Below the pieces are notes generated by a model that was not told where the DNA came from, did no database searches, and worked only from the letters and a program-made list of their open reading frames with translations. From Cryptomeria japonica (lineage: Eukaryota > Streptophyta > Pinopsida > Cupressales > Cupressaceae), in contig NW_026729287.1 of NCBI RefSeq assembly GCF_030272615.1, forward strand, positions 50,199 through 114,198: DNA of 64,000 nt, written 5' to 3'. How positions within the stretch are numbered: position 1 is the stretch's first letter; the number at the start of each line of letters is the position of its first letter. This document shows positions 12,340 through 25,599 of the stretch, piece by piece. A program made the position numbers and the translations under genes.

Positions 12340-12960
12340 AAAATGATTAAGGAGGCAAAGAATACTAATCTACAAGATTTATTGCACATTCTAATAGCTC
12401 CTGATAAGAGCTTATTTCCATCAATTTTAGATACATATATAGCTAAGACTGCTTGAAAGAATATAAAATAAATATCTAAGAATGATTGAAAGATTATAAA
12501 AGAATTTTATGAACGCAGTGACCAGATCATGGTTGTCAAGATACAAACCTTGAAAATGGAATTTCAAAAAATAAAAAATGTAGGAAGCTGAAATGTGAGT
12601 GATTAATATGTAAGGTTAAACGATTTCATTAATAAAATGGCTACTCTAGGAAAAATTATGAACAAATAAGTTATGATAAAAAATGTGTTAACAAGGTGGA
12701 ACAATTGTATCATCATCATTGAAGAGAGGAAAGATTTGTTTATCATTTAGTATGATAACCTTGTGAGATATCTTAGTTCACATTATGAAGGATTGAGAGA
12801 TTCATCTTTAGAAGTTAATGATAAATTTTTTTCCTCTAAGTTACATATTTCAAAGATGGAAGATGTCAACACTAGCTCCAAAATAATCAAGATCAAGGGA
12901 AAGGAAAAATTAGAATTGTTCAATAGGAAACACAAGATGAAGTAATCCAAGAGGAAGAGT
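12340..12960 (+). pseudogene. Broken copia gag, UBN2 type (copy A1)
   Basis: Forward translation with interrupted frames gives a pattern typical of copia gag UBN2 domains: FYERSDQIMVVKIQTLKMEF, then NVSD, YVRLNDFINKMATLG, VMIKNVLTRW and IIEERKDL. Several stop codons interrupt it, near 12592, 12609 and 12669, so it is not functional. It lies on the opposite strand to the copia pol at 8450-11104 and so belongs to another element. The A2 copy starts at 29816 and is cut at 30230 by the gypsy-related deletion. Confidence 0.55.
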
Positions 12961-15400
12961 TAGAGACAAATTTGATAAGACAAATATCCAATGTTTTTAA
13001 TTAAAGTAATTGGGAAAGGGCCCCGACTTGCTATACATTAGATGACATTCAAAAAACCTAAAGAGAAAATAGAAAGTTTATACATAAGTAACACTTTCAA
13101 CAAGGCCAGACTGTTGAAATATAAATACATATAGAGATCTAAAATGGGATTGGGAAGCAAGATTAGAGGAACAATGTGATATCTATGAGAAGTTATAGAA
13201 TGAATCTTTTTTATTTTTGTGAACAACTCTTCATACAGAATCCCTAACAATCGAAGAGAAAGGAATAGTGTTTTCTAAATCAAGTGATGCATCAACAGAG
13301 TCTAGGAGAGGAGCCACTAAACCTAGGAGAGGGATATGGTAGTCCAGGGAAAGAGAAATTAGGAGCTAGTGAATGAAAAAGTCGATTACTTGAGAGAGCC
13401 CCTGATTGATCCAACAAGGAATCAGTAGTGTTGGTATTTCCAACTGATTATCTAGATTTTCCTATAAGATAGCCAATCTTAATCCATCAATTTTAGACAA
13501 GTGACGAGCAAAATGGGTTTAACCAGAAGGTTGAAATGATCTACACTTTAGGATCTGCAAGATGTATGGGGGTGACCCTTTGCAATATTAATGAATTTGT
13601 AATAAAGTGGACTAATATTGCTAAAATGCAGATTGCTCTCAACGAGCATCAACTAGATTATCCTAAATTTAATGTTGAATTGGCGAGATCCATGGTTATT
13701 TATCACTATTGGGTATAATTGAGAGAAAGATCTAACCTACACCTACTCCTACAAATAGAAAAGAAAAGAGATCAATAATATTTGAGATGGTGCCTAAAAT
13801 TCACTTAAATTATCAAAGATCAATGTCTAATCCAAGAAAGAGAGTCATAATTGTGAGAATGTTGAATATCTTCACAAACCTTTAACTACTTAGCTACCTA
13901 CACCTCACACATTAATGATTGAAATCAATTAAATTCAATAAATCACTCTAAATTCTTCTTAATGATCGCTATTAAACCTCTCAATTAACTGAAATGCATC
14001 CACAACATTTAATCCCTTCCTTAGAGAGAACATATAAACATAATTCACTTCTACAAGATAAATTGTAAAGATAAATGTTCCAATCCTTAACAGAAACAAT
14101 TCATATAAAATGAGATGCCACAATTTGAAGTAAATATTATTTATTTATTCAAAAGAGATGATACATTCATGAAAAAGCCTAGTTCATGAGACAAAATGAC
14201 CTTCTATTGCTCCAACTCAGACTTGCTAATTTACCCACCCAGTTACAAAATTCAAAATTTCAGAACCCCTTGCAAATGCTCTTGAATTCCCTTATGGAAA
14301 AAATGAGAGAAAAACAAGATTCCGACCAATTGTACAAGTCTCAAAATTCAATTTTCCTATACAAGAGTATCCTATAGTACCTATACAACTTCATATAGGA
14401 CAAAATTGATTTGTGCTCTTAAAAAGAGAAATTTTGAATATAACAATTTCTTTCAAATTCACCGCTTCCTTTGGCTTATTTTCCCCATGTGATGCTTAAT
14501 GGATTATTTGATAGGACAAAATTTGTTAATGTTGTTTTGATGGTGAAGAGGATTCCGATTCTAAGAGAATAAGAAAATTAGAAAGATGACACGAATCAAC
14601 ATCTTTCCACTAAGTAGGAGAGGAATGGAGTCAAGACCTATGACGACAGGTAGTGGCTAGCTACTCCATATAAAAAATATGATGATATTTGAATGAAATC
14701 GTTTAATACACCAAGTAGTGTTTCCATTGGAGATCATCAACTCTAAGAAAAAATTCAATAGAAAGGTGTTTGTAGAGGTCTACATCCAACAAGGTCCTTG
14801 TGAAGGAGATATGGGAGAAGTGTTGGAAATATATGTGACGATTGATTTTATAGATATGTAATAAGATGTATGAGGTCCTCTCTAAGTCTTGAATTGGATC
14901 ACGATCACCATAATTATATTTGGTGGCCACCTTGATAGGAGTTATGCTTGTCCCTTGTTTAGGTTGACCTAGTTGATGTTTGCAGAGATGAAGATGGTAT
15001 ATATAGAAGATCAAATTAGTGTGACTGTGTGTCGTTGGTGGTAGTTATGCGAGGAAGATGATATATAGATTATTTCATGTTATTATCATTATAGAAGTTT
15101 GTGATGCAAAGATAGTGAATGTGGAAGTGATTGTTGTTAGATTTTTTTTCTTGTAACAAAGATTCATGGAGAACTCCATAGTTGGGCACTGACTTCGTTT
15201 AACTAACTCAAATTTTATGGATGTTCATGTATCTTTCCATTGAGTAGTGAGATTTATCCTAGAATTCATTTGTATCTTACCTTGGATAAATCCTACAAGT
15301 CCTTTGTATCTTGCCCTTAGATAGTAGACCTTAGCTTGCAAATCTTATAGGTGGTAGTGTGCTTCAATGGTAGTGTTTAAAATAAATTGTAATGATATCA
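12961..15400. other. Intergenic DNA of probable repeat origin, no gene recognised
   Basis: No frame or splice structure that I can support. The minus-strand frame at 14703-15014 has no recognisable domain. The A2 counterpart (54685-56660) is similar with scattered substitutions. The first 464 bp (12961-13424) are absent from A2 because of the deletion at the gypsy junction. Confidence 0.5.
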
Positions 15401-15404
15401 TATA

Positions 15405-15600
15405 TATTGGTAGTTAACCCTCACCATAGTTTTTCCTTGTTTACGGGTTTCCACATAAATCTAGTGTTCCCTTATGAATTGTGTTTTATGGTTTCATGTT
15501 GCATTACTACTTATTATGTTTTTGAAGATTAACAGATTAAACTTATAGTATTTTCAGGTCCAAACCTATTCACCCCCTTCCTCTCTAAATCTAGAAGTGT
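15405..15600 (+). mobile_element. Possible copia LTR end (R/U5-like) (copy A1)
   Basis: The segment CCATAGTTTTTCCTTGTTT, then GGGTTTCCACATAAATCT and TGTTC, and the end CTATTCACCCCCTTCCTCTC, resemble R/U5 and LTR-end sequences I know from plant copia elements. I see no tRNA primer site directly after it and no second LTR, so it would be a fragment or a strongly decayed solo LTR. The A2 copy is at about 56665-56860. Confidence 0.3.
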
Positions 15601-16199
15601 GTTCAATAGGAAGAGACTAGTATTAGGGTCAACTTTGATAAATCTACCCAATTTTTTGCCTTTGTATTCACAGGTGGCAGTGCACCAAAAGTGCAATGAG
15701 AGGTGAGAGAGATGAACCTAAGTGAGGGAAACCTCAATAGGATTAATTAGGGGAATTAAATGATGGTGTCCAAGGGTACAGAGATAAAGAATGAGAATCC
15801 CATTTGTAGAGGACAGTAGAAGGGAAAACATCCCTATCATTAGTATTATCAAATTAAATAACAAAGAACCAACAATCATGAGAATAAATATCCATCTTAC
15901 TTAGCACCATAGGGTTTGAATATACAAATATCTAGGCATGGAATAATATGAGAGACAATGACAATTGATTGAATCTTTTGATTAGAACATTTTTTTTGTA
16001 ATAATAAATGCAGTCTAAAATCTTATCACCCAAAAATACCTCTAGAATAGAGGAGAAGCATCTGAGGCACTTTTCTAGAGGAACTAAAGGACTCAAGAGG
16101 GCTTTTTGAGTTGGTCTGTAAACATACTCTTGAGTGTGTAATTTACTTAGATGCAATCTTTCAAAGGAATGGTGTTTTGTTAAGAGGGTGATTCAGAGT

Positions 16200-16440
16200 T
16201 GGAAATATCCACAGTGATAGTACAAATAGGGGAGCCTTTACCGAAAGGGATTTAAAGATGAGAATTGTTGAAGGCTGTAATGGGAAGGTGTATTAGGTTT
16301 GAAATTGGACGACTAGAGGCCATTGGTGGCAGAAGGAAATTCAATAGATAAAATAGTTATAGAGATAAAAAAATATTCAATGTTACCATTGTGATAGGTA
16401 TGACCATTTTGAAAGAGATTACAGATTGGAATCTTGTAAA
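16200..16440 (+). pseudogene. Gag fragment with a damaged CCHC zinc knuckle (copy A1)
   Basis: At 16378 onward the forward frame reads QCYHCDRYDHFERDYR. This matches the retroviral-type knuckle C-X2-C-X4-H-X4-C except that the last Cys is Tyr. It is the same strand as the UBN2 fragment and the LTR-like end upstream, and could come from either element. The surrounding frames are broken. The A2 copy is at 57460-57700 with the same Cys-to-Tyr state. Confidence 0.5.
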
Positions 16441-16830
16441 TTTTTAATTATTTTATCTAATCATTACACGTTCACATAAAATCATATCAAACATAAAAAA
16501 TGTAACTAATCAAACAAAGTATCTAACTCACCTTTAAGACTAAAGTTGGATCTTATTTTGACTATTTCCACTAATGAAATTATATTTATCTTAGTTGCCA
16601 ACATATATTACCATTATTGTGCCCACTTAGTCAGCCATCAATTAGTTAATTAAAACTTATTCAGTTATCAATTAGTTAAAACTATATTTTGGCTACAACA
16701 TATATAATTCGATCTCCCACAAATATGAACTAATTGAGAAGCAGATTAAATTATGTGTCAACAAAACAAGTACTCAATATCCCCTTCACTGCAAGTCACA
16801 ACTTAATATTAATCAGAACAATTTCTAATA
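16441..16830. other. AT-rich flank upstream of the polygalacturonase remnant
   Basis: No gene seen. The last part (from about 16790) is homologous to the proximal promoter of the intact polygalacturonase gene. Confidence 0.5.
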
Positions 16831-16854
16831 TAGTATAAACTGGCTATAATTCTA

Positions 16855-17328
16855 ATGAGATGTATGGCTCAACTAGGTCAAAATATTTATGTGAAGAATT
16901 TGGACTTGTTGGCCTTACATTTATCATCATGGCTATTGAAGCCAAGTCATTCACAGAAAGTAATAGATATCTTAGGGTTCCTACAATATCTTTGGATGCT
17001 ACTCAGGCTAGTAATGGAATAATCTTTAACGTACAAAATTACGGTGCAGTGGGTAGTGGAGCACACGACAATACTGAGGTCCCCTTATCATTTATTCTTT
17101 TGTTACTAATATTAGATATTATTTACTACCACTTTTACCATTTCTATCTTGAGTAACAGAAAGTTTACATCTTATTAACAAGGACTCCAAAATACTGTAT
17201 CTTATTTATATTCTAATTCTTTTTAGGCATTTACTAATGCATGGAATGATGCTTGTAAAGTGTCGAAGACTTTTCTGGTTAACAATCTAAATTTCCACGA
17301 ACAGTGTCAGCCTAGCTTCACATTTCAG
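16855..17328 (+). pseudogene. Polygalacturonase remnant, exons 1-2 only (end of A1)
   Basis: A diverged paralogue of the neighbouring gene. Exon 1 (16855-17078) keeps the ATG context, signal-peptide region, NRYLR and QNYGAVG. Exon 2 (17227-17328) keeps the WNDACK motif and a GT donor. A 1-bp deletion in the signal-peptide codons shifts the frame. Exon 2 lacks 27 bp compared with the A2 counterpart. The leader between TATA (16834-16840) and ATG is about 80 bp shorter than in the intact gene. Homology ends in intron 2 near 17410-17450, where the next tandem unit begins. Exons 3-8, with all catalytic motifs, are absent. Confidence 0.9.
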
Positions 17329-17454
17329 GTGTAAAATTTGAACATAACGCTAAAGGATTAAAAAACAATGGATCTAATGCATGAAGTCCGCTTTATCAAA
17401 ATGTTGTATATATGTACGCTAAATTACTTACTATTTTTTTAAGTTAATAACTAT

Positions 17455-18854
17455 TCATTCATAGGTATACTTGGGTACTCCTATCCATACAAGATAGTTA
17501 TTAGTCCAATTCAAGACAACATCTAAGCATACAGGTTAGGTATTTGTTCATTTGTGATAGAATCCACATAATTGAGATATGACACATATCTTCTTTAAGC
17601 ATGGGATAAGTATGGTCTCTTGCTAGACTATTATGACTCATTGGAACCATTTGAGTCCTAAGTTGCATCCTTAAAGACTACACTTCCCATTGGAAGTGGA
17701 ACGAGGTCATCATCCTTAGATTAAATAATCGTATATACAAGCTTGAAACCCACCTCAAAATTCTATCTGTGGCCTCAGGGATTCAAGCGATCCTCCCTAA
17801 TCCTCCTTAGTATGAATATCTTTTACTCTATTATTATGTTAATAATTGAACCCCCTCACTCAATGATTATCTTGAGTAATTATTCACTATAATGCTTACC
17901 CCTCAAAAATCACATCTTTGATTGCCTGCGTACTAGGGACATAGTCCATCCCTAAATTGCTTATATACATTTCTTTTAAATGGGATCAAGAACTATGTAG
18001 TTCTACCTTCTAACTAAATTCGATGTAAATTATATAGTTGGTATTCAACCCTTTCTAAAGTCATTATCCTAGATGATTCCTTTGTGGTCACTACAAACGT
18101 TGGGAAGCTTATAAAGTAAAAAGGTTACATATTGGCCTCTTTTTTGTTTGCCTAATTCCACTAGGTCCTAATCCTATGATCAAGTCACCCTTATCCTATG
18201 TGTCAAAATAAAAAAAATAGTTAAATCCAACTAAAATCATTAATTTGAATACTCACATTAGGTTTATTAAAATTTATCAAATTAGGTTTTCAATCTATTT
18301 AGAATTTCCTATCCCTTGGATCTTAACTTCACAATGTCCCTTATTACTCACTAGTGATTTATAGGGATGATTTCATAGATGTCGTTTTTCCAATTTTATT
18401 AGGTGATCAATGTAGTAGCTCAATCACAATGACATTACTCATAAGCACTAGCCAGAGACATTGTTTATATTAAAAGTTGCTAGTTTTCTAAGTTTCCTAC
18501 TCTTGAATTATGTTAACTAACCAATATAAAACAAAGTGCTACTTATTCATTCATCATGAAAATCAGTGATTCATTGAAAGGAAAAGAAAGCTAATACATA
18601 ACCTTTTAATGAGATAATTACATCAAAAAGCTTCAATTATTCTATGCATAACTTACTATTCTAATTAGTGCATCATTCATTGGAAAGTGAAACTAAAGAA
18701 GTGACAAGTGCTTAACATATATACTTGAATGTATCATTTGTCAACAACACAACATTCAAGGTTCGCAATGAGTGGGAAGGAATGAGGTAGTGTTTCTTCT
18801 ATTATTAGCGAGGATGGATAGGCAGATGCAGAAGAATTAGAAGATGAAGATAAG
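17455..18854. other. Intergenic DNA, no gene recognised (A2 copy)
   Basis: Counterpart of 1-1400, nearly identical, and equally without recognisable genes. Confidence 0.6.
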
Positions 18855-18873
18855 AAAGGTTGAATGACAACAA

Positions 18874-19272
18874 TTGTGGTTTAGTTCTTGGTCCTCTTTT
18901 CTGGTTACTGGCTATATATTTTCCCTTGGCCATCAATCCTCTATTTTGGTTTGGGATCTAGATTTTGTGAAACTCTGGTTCCTCTTCATTGGTGAGGAGT
19001 TTTTGGTCATTTTTATGGTGCACCCAATGGAGGGGGGGCCTTTGATTTTAGATGGAGGATCTGAAGCAAGGAAGGAGTGGTCTATGATGTGGGTGGCCCT
19101 CCATGATCTTAGTGCTTTTCTTGTTGTTTTCTTCTTGGTCTTCCCCATGTTTCTTGGGTTGGAGATTCCCTTAGCAGTTGTTGTTGCTGAAGGGGGCCCT
19201 TTCACTGGGCTTTTTGTGGTGTGGCTTGGGGCCATTGCTTTGGAAGTGGGGGTTGCCCTCCTCCTTGACTAG
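18874..19272. other. Unrecognised open, GC-richer segment (copy A2)
   Basis: Counterpart of 1420-1818 with one A-to-G change that I noticed (GAGGAATTT to GAGGAGTTT). It is open on both strands and no domain is recognised. Confidence 0.3.
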
Positions 19273-19880
19273 GGTGAATTGTTTTCATGGAGGCTATGTT
19301 GTTTTGTCTCCTACCTATAACCAATTTAAAAAGAAAAAAACATAACTATAGTTAAGTTATTAGAACAATACAATATCTAAAGATCTAATCTAAATAATGC
19401 AAGAACATACCCTAACTAACTATAATATGCATCATTTAAGATATGATAAATCTTAAGGTTAGGATTTGCATTGTGATTCAATTAATGTTAACGATGTTTG
19501 TAATCTATTAATTATATTTTTTAAGTATGTGGTTTATTAAAATTTTAGATCTAATTAATTTAAAAAAATATATTTATATTTTTATTTACTTATTTTTTAA
19601 TTAAAAATATTTATTATATATTATAAAAAATATTAAATTATTATTTTTATTAATATTTTGATTTTTGTATATTTTAAATTTGCATTTAGTTTATTCTATT
19701 TTTATTTCTATTTTTTATTGAAGTTTAATTTATTTTTTTAATTGTTTATTTCTTTTTACAAAATTACAAATAATAATTAAAGGTTATTAAAGTTAATTTA
19801 ATTTAGAATTATTTATCTTATTAAAATTATAATTTATTTTAGAACAGTTATATTTGAATTTTTCTTTTAATTTATATAAA

Positions 19881-19921
19881 TCAATTAATTTATCTCTCCA
19901 TCTCTCTCTATCTCTCTATTT

Positions 19922-19962
<41 letters not shown>

Positions 19963-20262
19963 CTTTCCCACACTCTCTCTCTTTCATCTCTATCTCTCTA
20001 AATATTGGTCGCACACTCCTTGTTACTCCCCCCATCTATATCTCAATTTATCTCTCAAACTTTCACACACACTCCTCGTTTCTCCCTCTCTATTTCTATC
20101 TCTATCTCCATCTCTGTCTCTCCTCCCTCTCTCTTCTCTGTATTTCCTCCTTTATCTCTTTCTTGATCCCTTTTTCTCTATCTTTCCATCCCTTCCTCTC
20201 CCTCTCTATCTATATCTTATTATCTCTATCTTTCTTTGTGAACTCATGTTTGGATCCCTATA
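19881..20262 (+). repeat. CT-rich microsatellite region (copy A2)
   Basis: Same block as in A1, with the pure (TC)n run four bases shorter (19926-19959). Confidence 0.9.
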
Positions 20263-21673
20263 ACTAGATATGTTAGGTTTATTTTTTAAAGAATGGATAT
20301 AATAATTAAGTATATTTTTTAATAGAATTATTTCTATTTAAATTTTAATATAATTTCATTTAAACTAAATGAAATCCTTATAATTCGTTTTATTATATAT
20401 ATTTTGAGATAAAAAATAATTATTAAAATTGATATGTTTCTTTAAAAAAATAATTTATTTTCAATATTATAAATTATAAAAAATGAAAAAACTATTTAAA
20501 ATAGATATTTTAGTTTTTAAAATACAAAGAAATCCAAAAAAAAACATTAAAAATCCATCATCCCTAAAAATTTGCTCCTATAACACCAAATTTCGTAAAT
20601 AAATCATAATGTATATAAATAGTATTTATAATATATTAAATTTCAAAATATAAAGCTTAACTTTACAAAAACCAAGTTTTTTTTTTAAGAAAAAATAATA
20701 ATCACTTTTGATTGGTGCACTAATTGAATAAAGTGGAATAGTATTGCCTACAACAATTACTAATAATATGTAATCTAAAATTAGTAGTTAATAATTAAAT
20801 TTAAGATTAAATTTATTATTAAAATTATAATTATATATATTTTCTAATTAAATTACGAACATGTTCTTAAGAAAAATGTATGTTTTCACTATAGTTTTTA
20901 TATTATATTATAATTGTTAATATTATTTTATTGAAGTGAGAGTTGTCGTTAATATTATAGAAATATAACTAAAAAATATAATTTTGAAATAACAATAGTT
21001 TAAAATTATATTAATTAAGAATTGCAACAAATATTTTAATTACAATATTATGCAAGTGTAGGAGACAATTGTTATAATTATAATTCTATCATTTTTAATT
21101 AAATTAGCATTATATTTTTTAGAAAAATATATCATTCCTATAATATTAATATTTTTTATAATATAATTATTTATATTATTTTGTTGAAGAAAAAGTTATA
21201 GCTAGTCTATTAGGGTTATATGATTTTTCCTTTGTCTTCTAATTTTTGGCATTTGTTTTGTGTCATACAACAAACAGTGCAAAACTTTTTAGGTTTAAAA
21301 ATGGCCATGAGTAGCTCCATGCTAGTAGTTGCTACTTTGACATCTGGCATGAATGGTTCCACCAAACAAGTAAGCACAAAGATTTGTTTCCTAAAGTTTT
21401 TTAAATGAGGTATGCCTTTAGATAATTTTAATCTAATATAGATACTCACATACTATTCATAAAAGTAAAATAAAAGTAAGAGTTATAATTAATATTACAT
21501 AAATATAATTAAAATAATATAATTTTATAATAACATTGATTGAAAATTATAATAATTAAAAATCACTACAAATATTTTTATTACAATATTACTCACTGTT
21601 ATATGGCACTTGTTTCAATATTCTTTTATGTTCTGAATATCTATTTTAAGTAAATAAATATTGAACGGAGAAT
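20263..21673. other. AT-rich intergenic stretch (A2 copy)
   Basis: Counterpart of 2809-4200. It contains the exon-like segment at 21301-21369 (an ATG frame of 23 codons ending at GTAAGC) and is otherwise featureless. Confidence 0.55.
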
Positions 21674-21932
21674 AGGAAAAATCAAATGATTGCTATTGTT
21701 CGATTGCGTTTGCATTTCGATTTCTGTGGTAGTCCGTCATTTGATAGGGAAGCTGAAATAGGAAAAATCCAATGATCTGGTATTGTTCGATTGGGCTTCC
21801 ATTTCGATTTCTGTGGTAGTCCATTATTTGATAGGTAAGCTGAAATAGGAAAAAGCAAATGATCTGGTATAGTTCAATTGGGTTTGCATTTCGATTTCTG
21901 CGGTAGTCTGTTATTTGATACGTGGTTTGCAT
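21674..21932. repeat. Three tandem 86-87 bp repeats in the polygalacturonase promoter (copy A2)
   Basis: Same three-unit repeat as in A1, with AGGAAAAA starting each unit at 21674, 21760 and 21847. I see no change of unit number between A1 and A2. Confidence 0.85.
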
Positions 21933-22119
21933 TTAAAGAATCTAAGACGATGAATACACAAGCATTCCAAAGCCATTCATGTGCTGAAAGAGTGCTGTTA
22001 CCACACACGGTAGACCTAACAAAGACTCACGACTTGTGATGTAAATCAAACCAAGATCTAAGTTATCCCTTTCCTTGCAGGTAGCAACTTGGTAGTAATC
22101 AGAATAGTTCCTAATATAG

Positions 22120-22126
22120 TATAAAC
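22120..22126 (+). promoter_or_regulatory. Putative TATA box of polygalacturonase gene 2
   Basis: TATAAAC about 97 bp upstream of the ATG at 22223, identical to the A1 copy. Confidence 0.5.
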
Positions 22127-22222
22127 GGGCATTATTTAACGCTCACTCATCTCCTTCACTCATACCTTAGGTCTCTTTCCCTAATTCACATTTGACTGAA
22201 TCTTAGTTAGGCTCTAATTCTA

Positions 22223-25049
22223 ATGAGATCAATGGCTCGACCAGGTCAAAATCTTCATGTGAAAAATTTGGTCTTGGTGGCCTTATATTTGGTCATCATG
22301 GCAGTTGAAGCCCAGTTAATCACATCCAGTAACAGATATCTTAGGGCTTCTACAATATCTCTGGCCTCTACTCAGGGTAGTAATGGAAGAAGTTTTGGCG
22401 TACAAAATTATGGTGCAGTGGGTGATGGAGAGCACGACGATACTGAGGTCCTCTTATCATTTATCCTCTTGTTCCTAACATTAAGATCTTATTTACTGCC
22501 ACTTTAACAGTTTCTATCTTGAGTAACAGAAAGTTTACATCTTATTATTAAGGACTCCAAAATCTTATGTCTTATTAAAATTCTAATGGTTTTCAGGCGT
22601 TTACTCGTGCATGGAATGATGCTTGTAAAGCGTCGTCTGCAACTTTGAATGTGCCAGGTGGCAAGACTTTTCTGGTCAACAATCTAAAATTCCAGGGACC
22701 GTGTCAGCCTGGTTTCACATTTCAGGTGTAAAATTTGAACATAACCCTAAAGGATTCAAAACCAATGGATTTAATACATCTCATTTTGTCGAAAAATTGT
22801 ATAGTTCTATGCTATTTGTATTTGTAGTAAGAATAGTAATCCTTCTTCAAAGTTTACCAAACTCTAGATTAATTCTATGTTTGATCCTCATTCTGTAATT
22901 TTGTGCAGTGATTCGAGAATATCGTAGTAACTCCTGACAATTTTTTAATTTTTATTTTACTAGGTCGATGGAACTATTGTTGCCCCAGAAAATCCGAGCA
23001 GCTGGAAGAGCACATATGTGTGGTTGTTGTTCGAGCATCTTCAACAATTTACATTGACAGGGAAGGGCACTATTGACGGAAAAGGAAGTAATTGGTGGGG
23101 TAAACATAAAAGTAGACCAACGGTTAGTAACCATTTACACTGCTGAACTTCTCTTGTGTGTTTCTAGTTTCTGATACAGAATATATGTAAAATACTACCT
23201 AAACTAGAACCTTAATATATGTAAAATTTTACCTAAACCAGCCCAGTAAGGTTCTAGTTTGAATTTTCAAACAGAATTTGCAGATGAATGAGGAAAAATA
23301 AATAAAGCCTGTAAAAACGGAGTTATTTTTTTAATTAACTTACAATAAAGCAAGCAACAGCTGTTTTTCAATACACAGGAATAAAACAGAAAGCAGCGAG
23401 TATCTTCCATAAAGCATGAATAAAAATAGGTCCGTAAAGCATGGGAAAAAACTACTTACATGCGCTAAAATTATAGATGCATATCATATGACTTTCTTTT
23501 TTCCACAGGCCATTCAATTCAATGATGTGAAAGGGAGTGCACTGAGTGGACTGAAGGTGACAAACAGTCCTCAATTTCATGTCACATTGACAAATTGTGA
23601 CAGTGTCCAGATCGTGGGTATTACCATTCAGGCACCAGAAAGCAGCCCAAACACTGATGGAATTGATACGTTCCAATCCACAAACATAGTCATAAAAGAT
23701 TCCACTATTGGAACAGGTAAAGGAATGAGGAAGTGGCAAATATTTTCATTTTCAGATTTTGTTTCAAATAAACTGTTTGAATTTCCAAGGGTGAATTGTC
23801 TTAGTGATAAATATTTTGGATCATAAATAGTTTGGATTATATTTCATGATTCATCAGTAACATTCTTTGATTACCAAAGTACACTCTATGATACATCAAT
23901 GATTTTATTTGATTACAAGTTAAAAAACTGATAAAAGAAAATGGATGCGACTATTATAATTAAAAAAATTCATATCATAGATTAATTATGATCTCAGATT
24001 TTTTCTTTTATTCTTAAATATAATATTAAATAGCAGAGATTATATGTGAATAGAGAAATATGAGTACATGGAAGTTTGATGACTGCAGGAGATGACTGTG
24101 TGGGGATAGGTGATGGGTCTTCAAATATTAACATCAATGATATCACATGCGGTCCAGGCCATGGAATAAGGTGATTAACGCTCTAAATAAACACAAATCC
24201 CTTAACAGCTAATAATAATTTATGTCTGTCTAAATATGTTAGGCATGAGAAATTCTTTATATTATTTGTATAATTTTGCAGCATTGGAAGTCTTGGAAGA
24301 GGAAACACGAAAGCAGATGTCCATTCGATTCACGTGAACGGCGCCAAGTTGACATCAACAACGAATGGATTAAGAATCAAGACATGGCCGGTCTAATAAT
24401 TATTTCAATAATCTCAAATTAAATCATTGCTGTTTTAAAAATAACATAAAAAAAAAAAACTTCTGTATGCTGAGGATAGATGAAATATAGAATTGCAATA
24501 AAGGAGAACTACAAGAATCATTGTTTATTTTTATTTTCATGGGATTTTCAATAGGTTACACTATTTGAAATGTTCATTGACAAACTGTCTATGATATAAC
24601 AGGGGGGTTCTGGCGTGGCAAGTGATATAACATATGACAATGTCCAGATGGAAGACGTAAGCAACCCAATAATAATTAACCAATTCTACTGCGACACAGG
24701 GGACACTGGGTCTGGTTGCAAGTCTCAGGTAGACATCTGATCTAAATCCTTAATTAAACTCAGTTTTTGCTTTCAATACAACTGAGATCTGATTCGGAGT
24801 TCACCTTTTCATTTGATGTAGGGTTCTGCTGTGAAAATCAGTAATGTAGAATACAGTAATATCAGGGGCACATCAGCAACAGAAGACGGAATCACATTGT
24901 CGTGCAGCCAAAGCGGATCTTGCACGGGCATAAAAATGGAGAAAATAGATTTGGTAACTGGCTCAGGGGCGCAAGCCTCTTGTAATGCCCAAAACGTACA
25001 GGGTGGAAATTCGATTCCTTCACGTTGTCTGGGCAACAATGGCCAATGA
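22223..25049 (+). CDS. Polygalacturonase (GH28 pectinase), gene 2, eight exons
   Basis: Tandem duplicate of gene 1 at a constant offset of 17,450 bp. Exons: 22223-22447, 22597-22725, 22964-23122, 23509-23716, 24089-24170, 24282-24390, 24603-24728 and 24822-25049. The model gives 421 codons plus stop. The signal peptide and the catalytic motifs NTDGID, GDDC, GHG and RIKT are intact. I found no coding difference from gene 1. The only change I saw inside the gene is at the intron 6 donor, GTATAAT in gene 1 and GTCTAAT here (24391). That alters donor position +3 and might weaken splicing. The promoter and repeat block match gene 1, so similar expression is expected. Confidence 0.93.
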
Positions 25050-25599
25050 TATAACAGAGCTGTGAAGCTGTCTCTAATGCAGTAACCTCTTTCTTAATTC
25101 CCTGAAAAGTAATGTAGTCTTCAGAACAGTTAGCAATTAACAAGTTGGATCTCCGCTGATGGAAAAAGCCATTGGCTTTAATATTTTTCTTGTCATTTCT
25201 TTTCCAAAGATAATGGGAACGGGAATGTACCTAAATTTTTTTAGTTAAACTTAAATGTTCGAGTACACTCATTTGCATGGCAAATCTTAATTTAAAAATA
25301 ATTAAATTTATTTCGCAATTTTTTCACATTATTAAAAAGTTCTCCTGAGAGAATTATTGATTGATATATAAAAACAAGACAACTTTTTTTTGGGAAGCAT
25401 CCATTTGTTCTCAAAATTAAAAGAATTGGATTTAACAAATTCATGGTATGGGAAAGAAACTGTTTACTTGGGAAAAAATTTCTTGATTTGACTCATCAAT
25501 CAAACTCTGTCGATTAGAAACATTCTTTGAAGGGTAGAAAGAAAGCTAAATTGCCGCAAACAGTAAGAAATAACAAAACATAAAAAAACAAGTGACGGT

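Larger units (their letters stand above)
1..17454. repeat. 17.45-kb tandem segmental duplication, copy A1
   Basis: The first bases of the window reappear at 17455 and again at 58743, and the same order of features follows each time. A1 is therefore one unit of a direct tandem array with a period of 17,454 bp at its left end. It holds one intact polygalacturonase gene, copia debris and a two-exon polygalacturonase remnant at its right end. A1 has the uninterrupted form of the site where A2 carries the gypsy array (12755-13425). The array may continue to the left of the window, because position 1 is not an obvious natural boundary. Confidence 0.95.

Noticed and set aside
14703-15014. 103-codon minus-strand frame kept in A1 and A2
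   Set aside because: No recognised domain. Its survival is expected from recent duplication and does not show selection.
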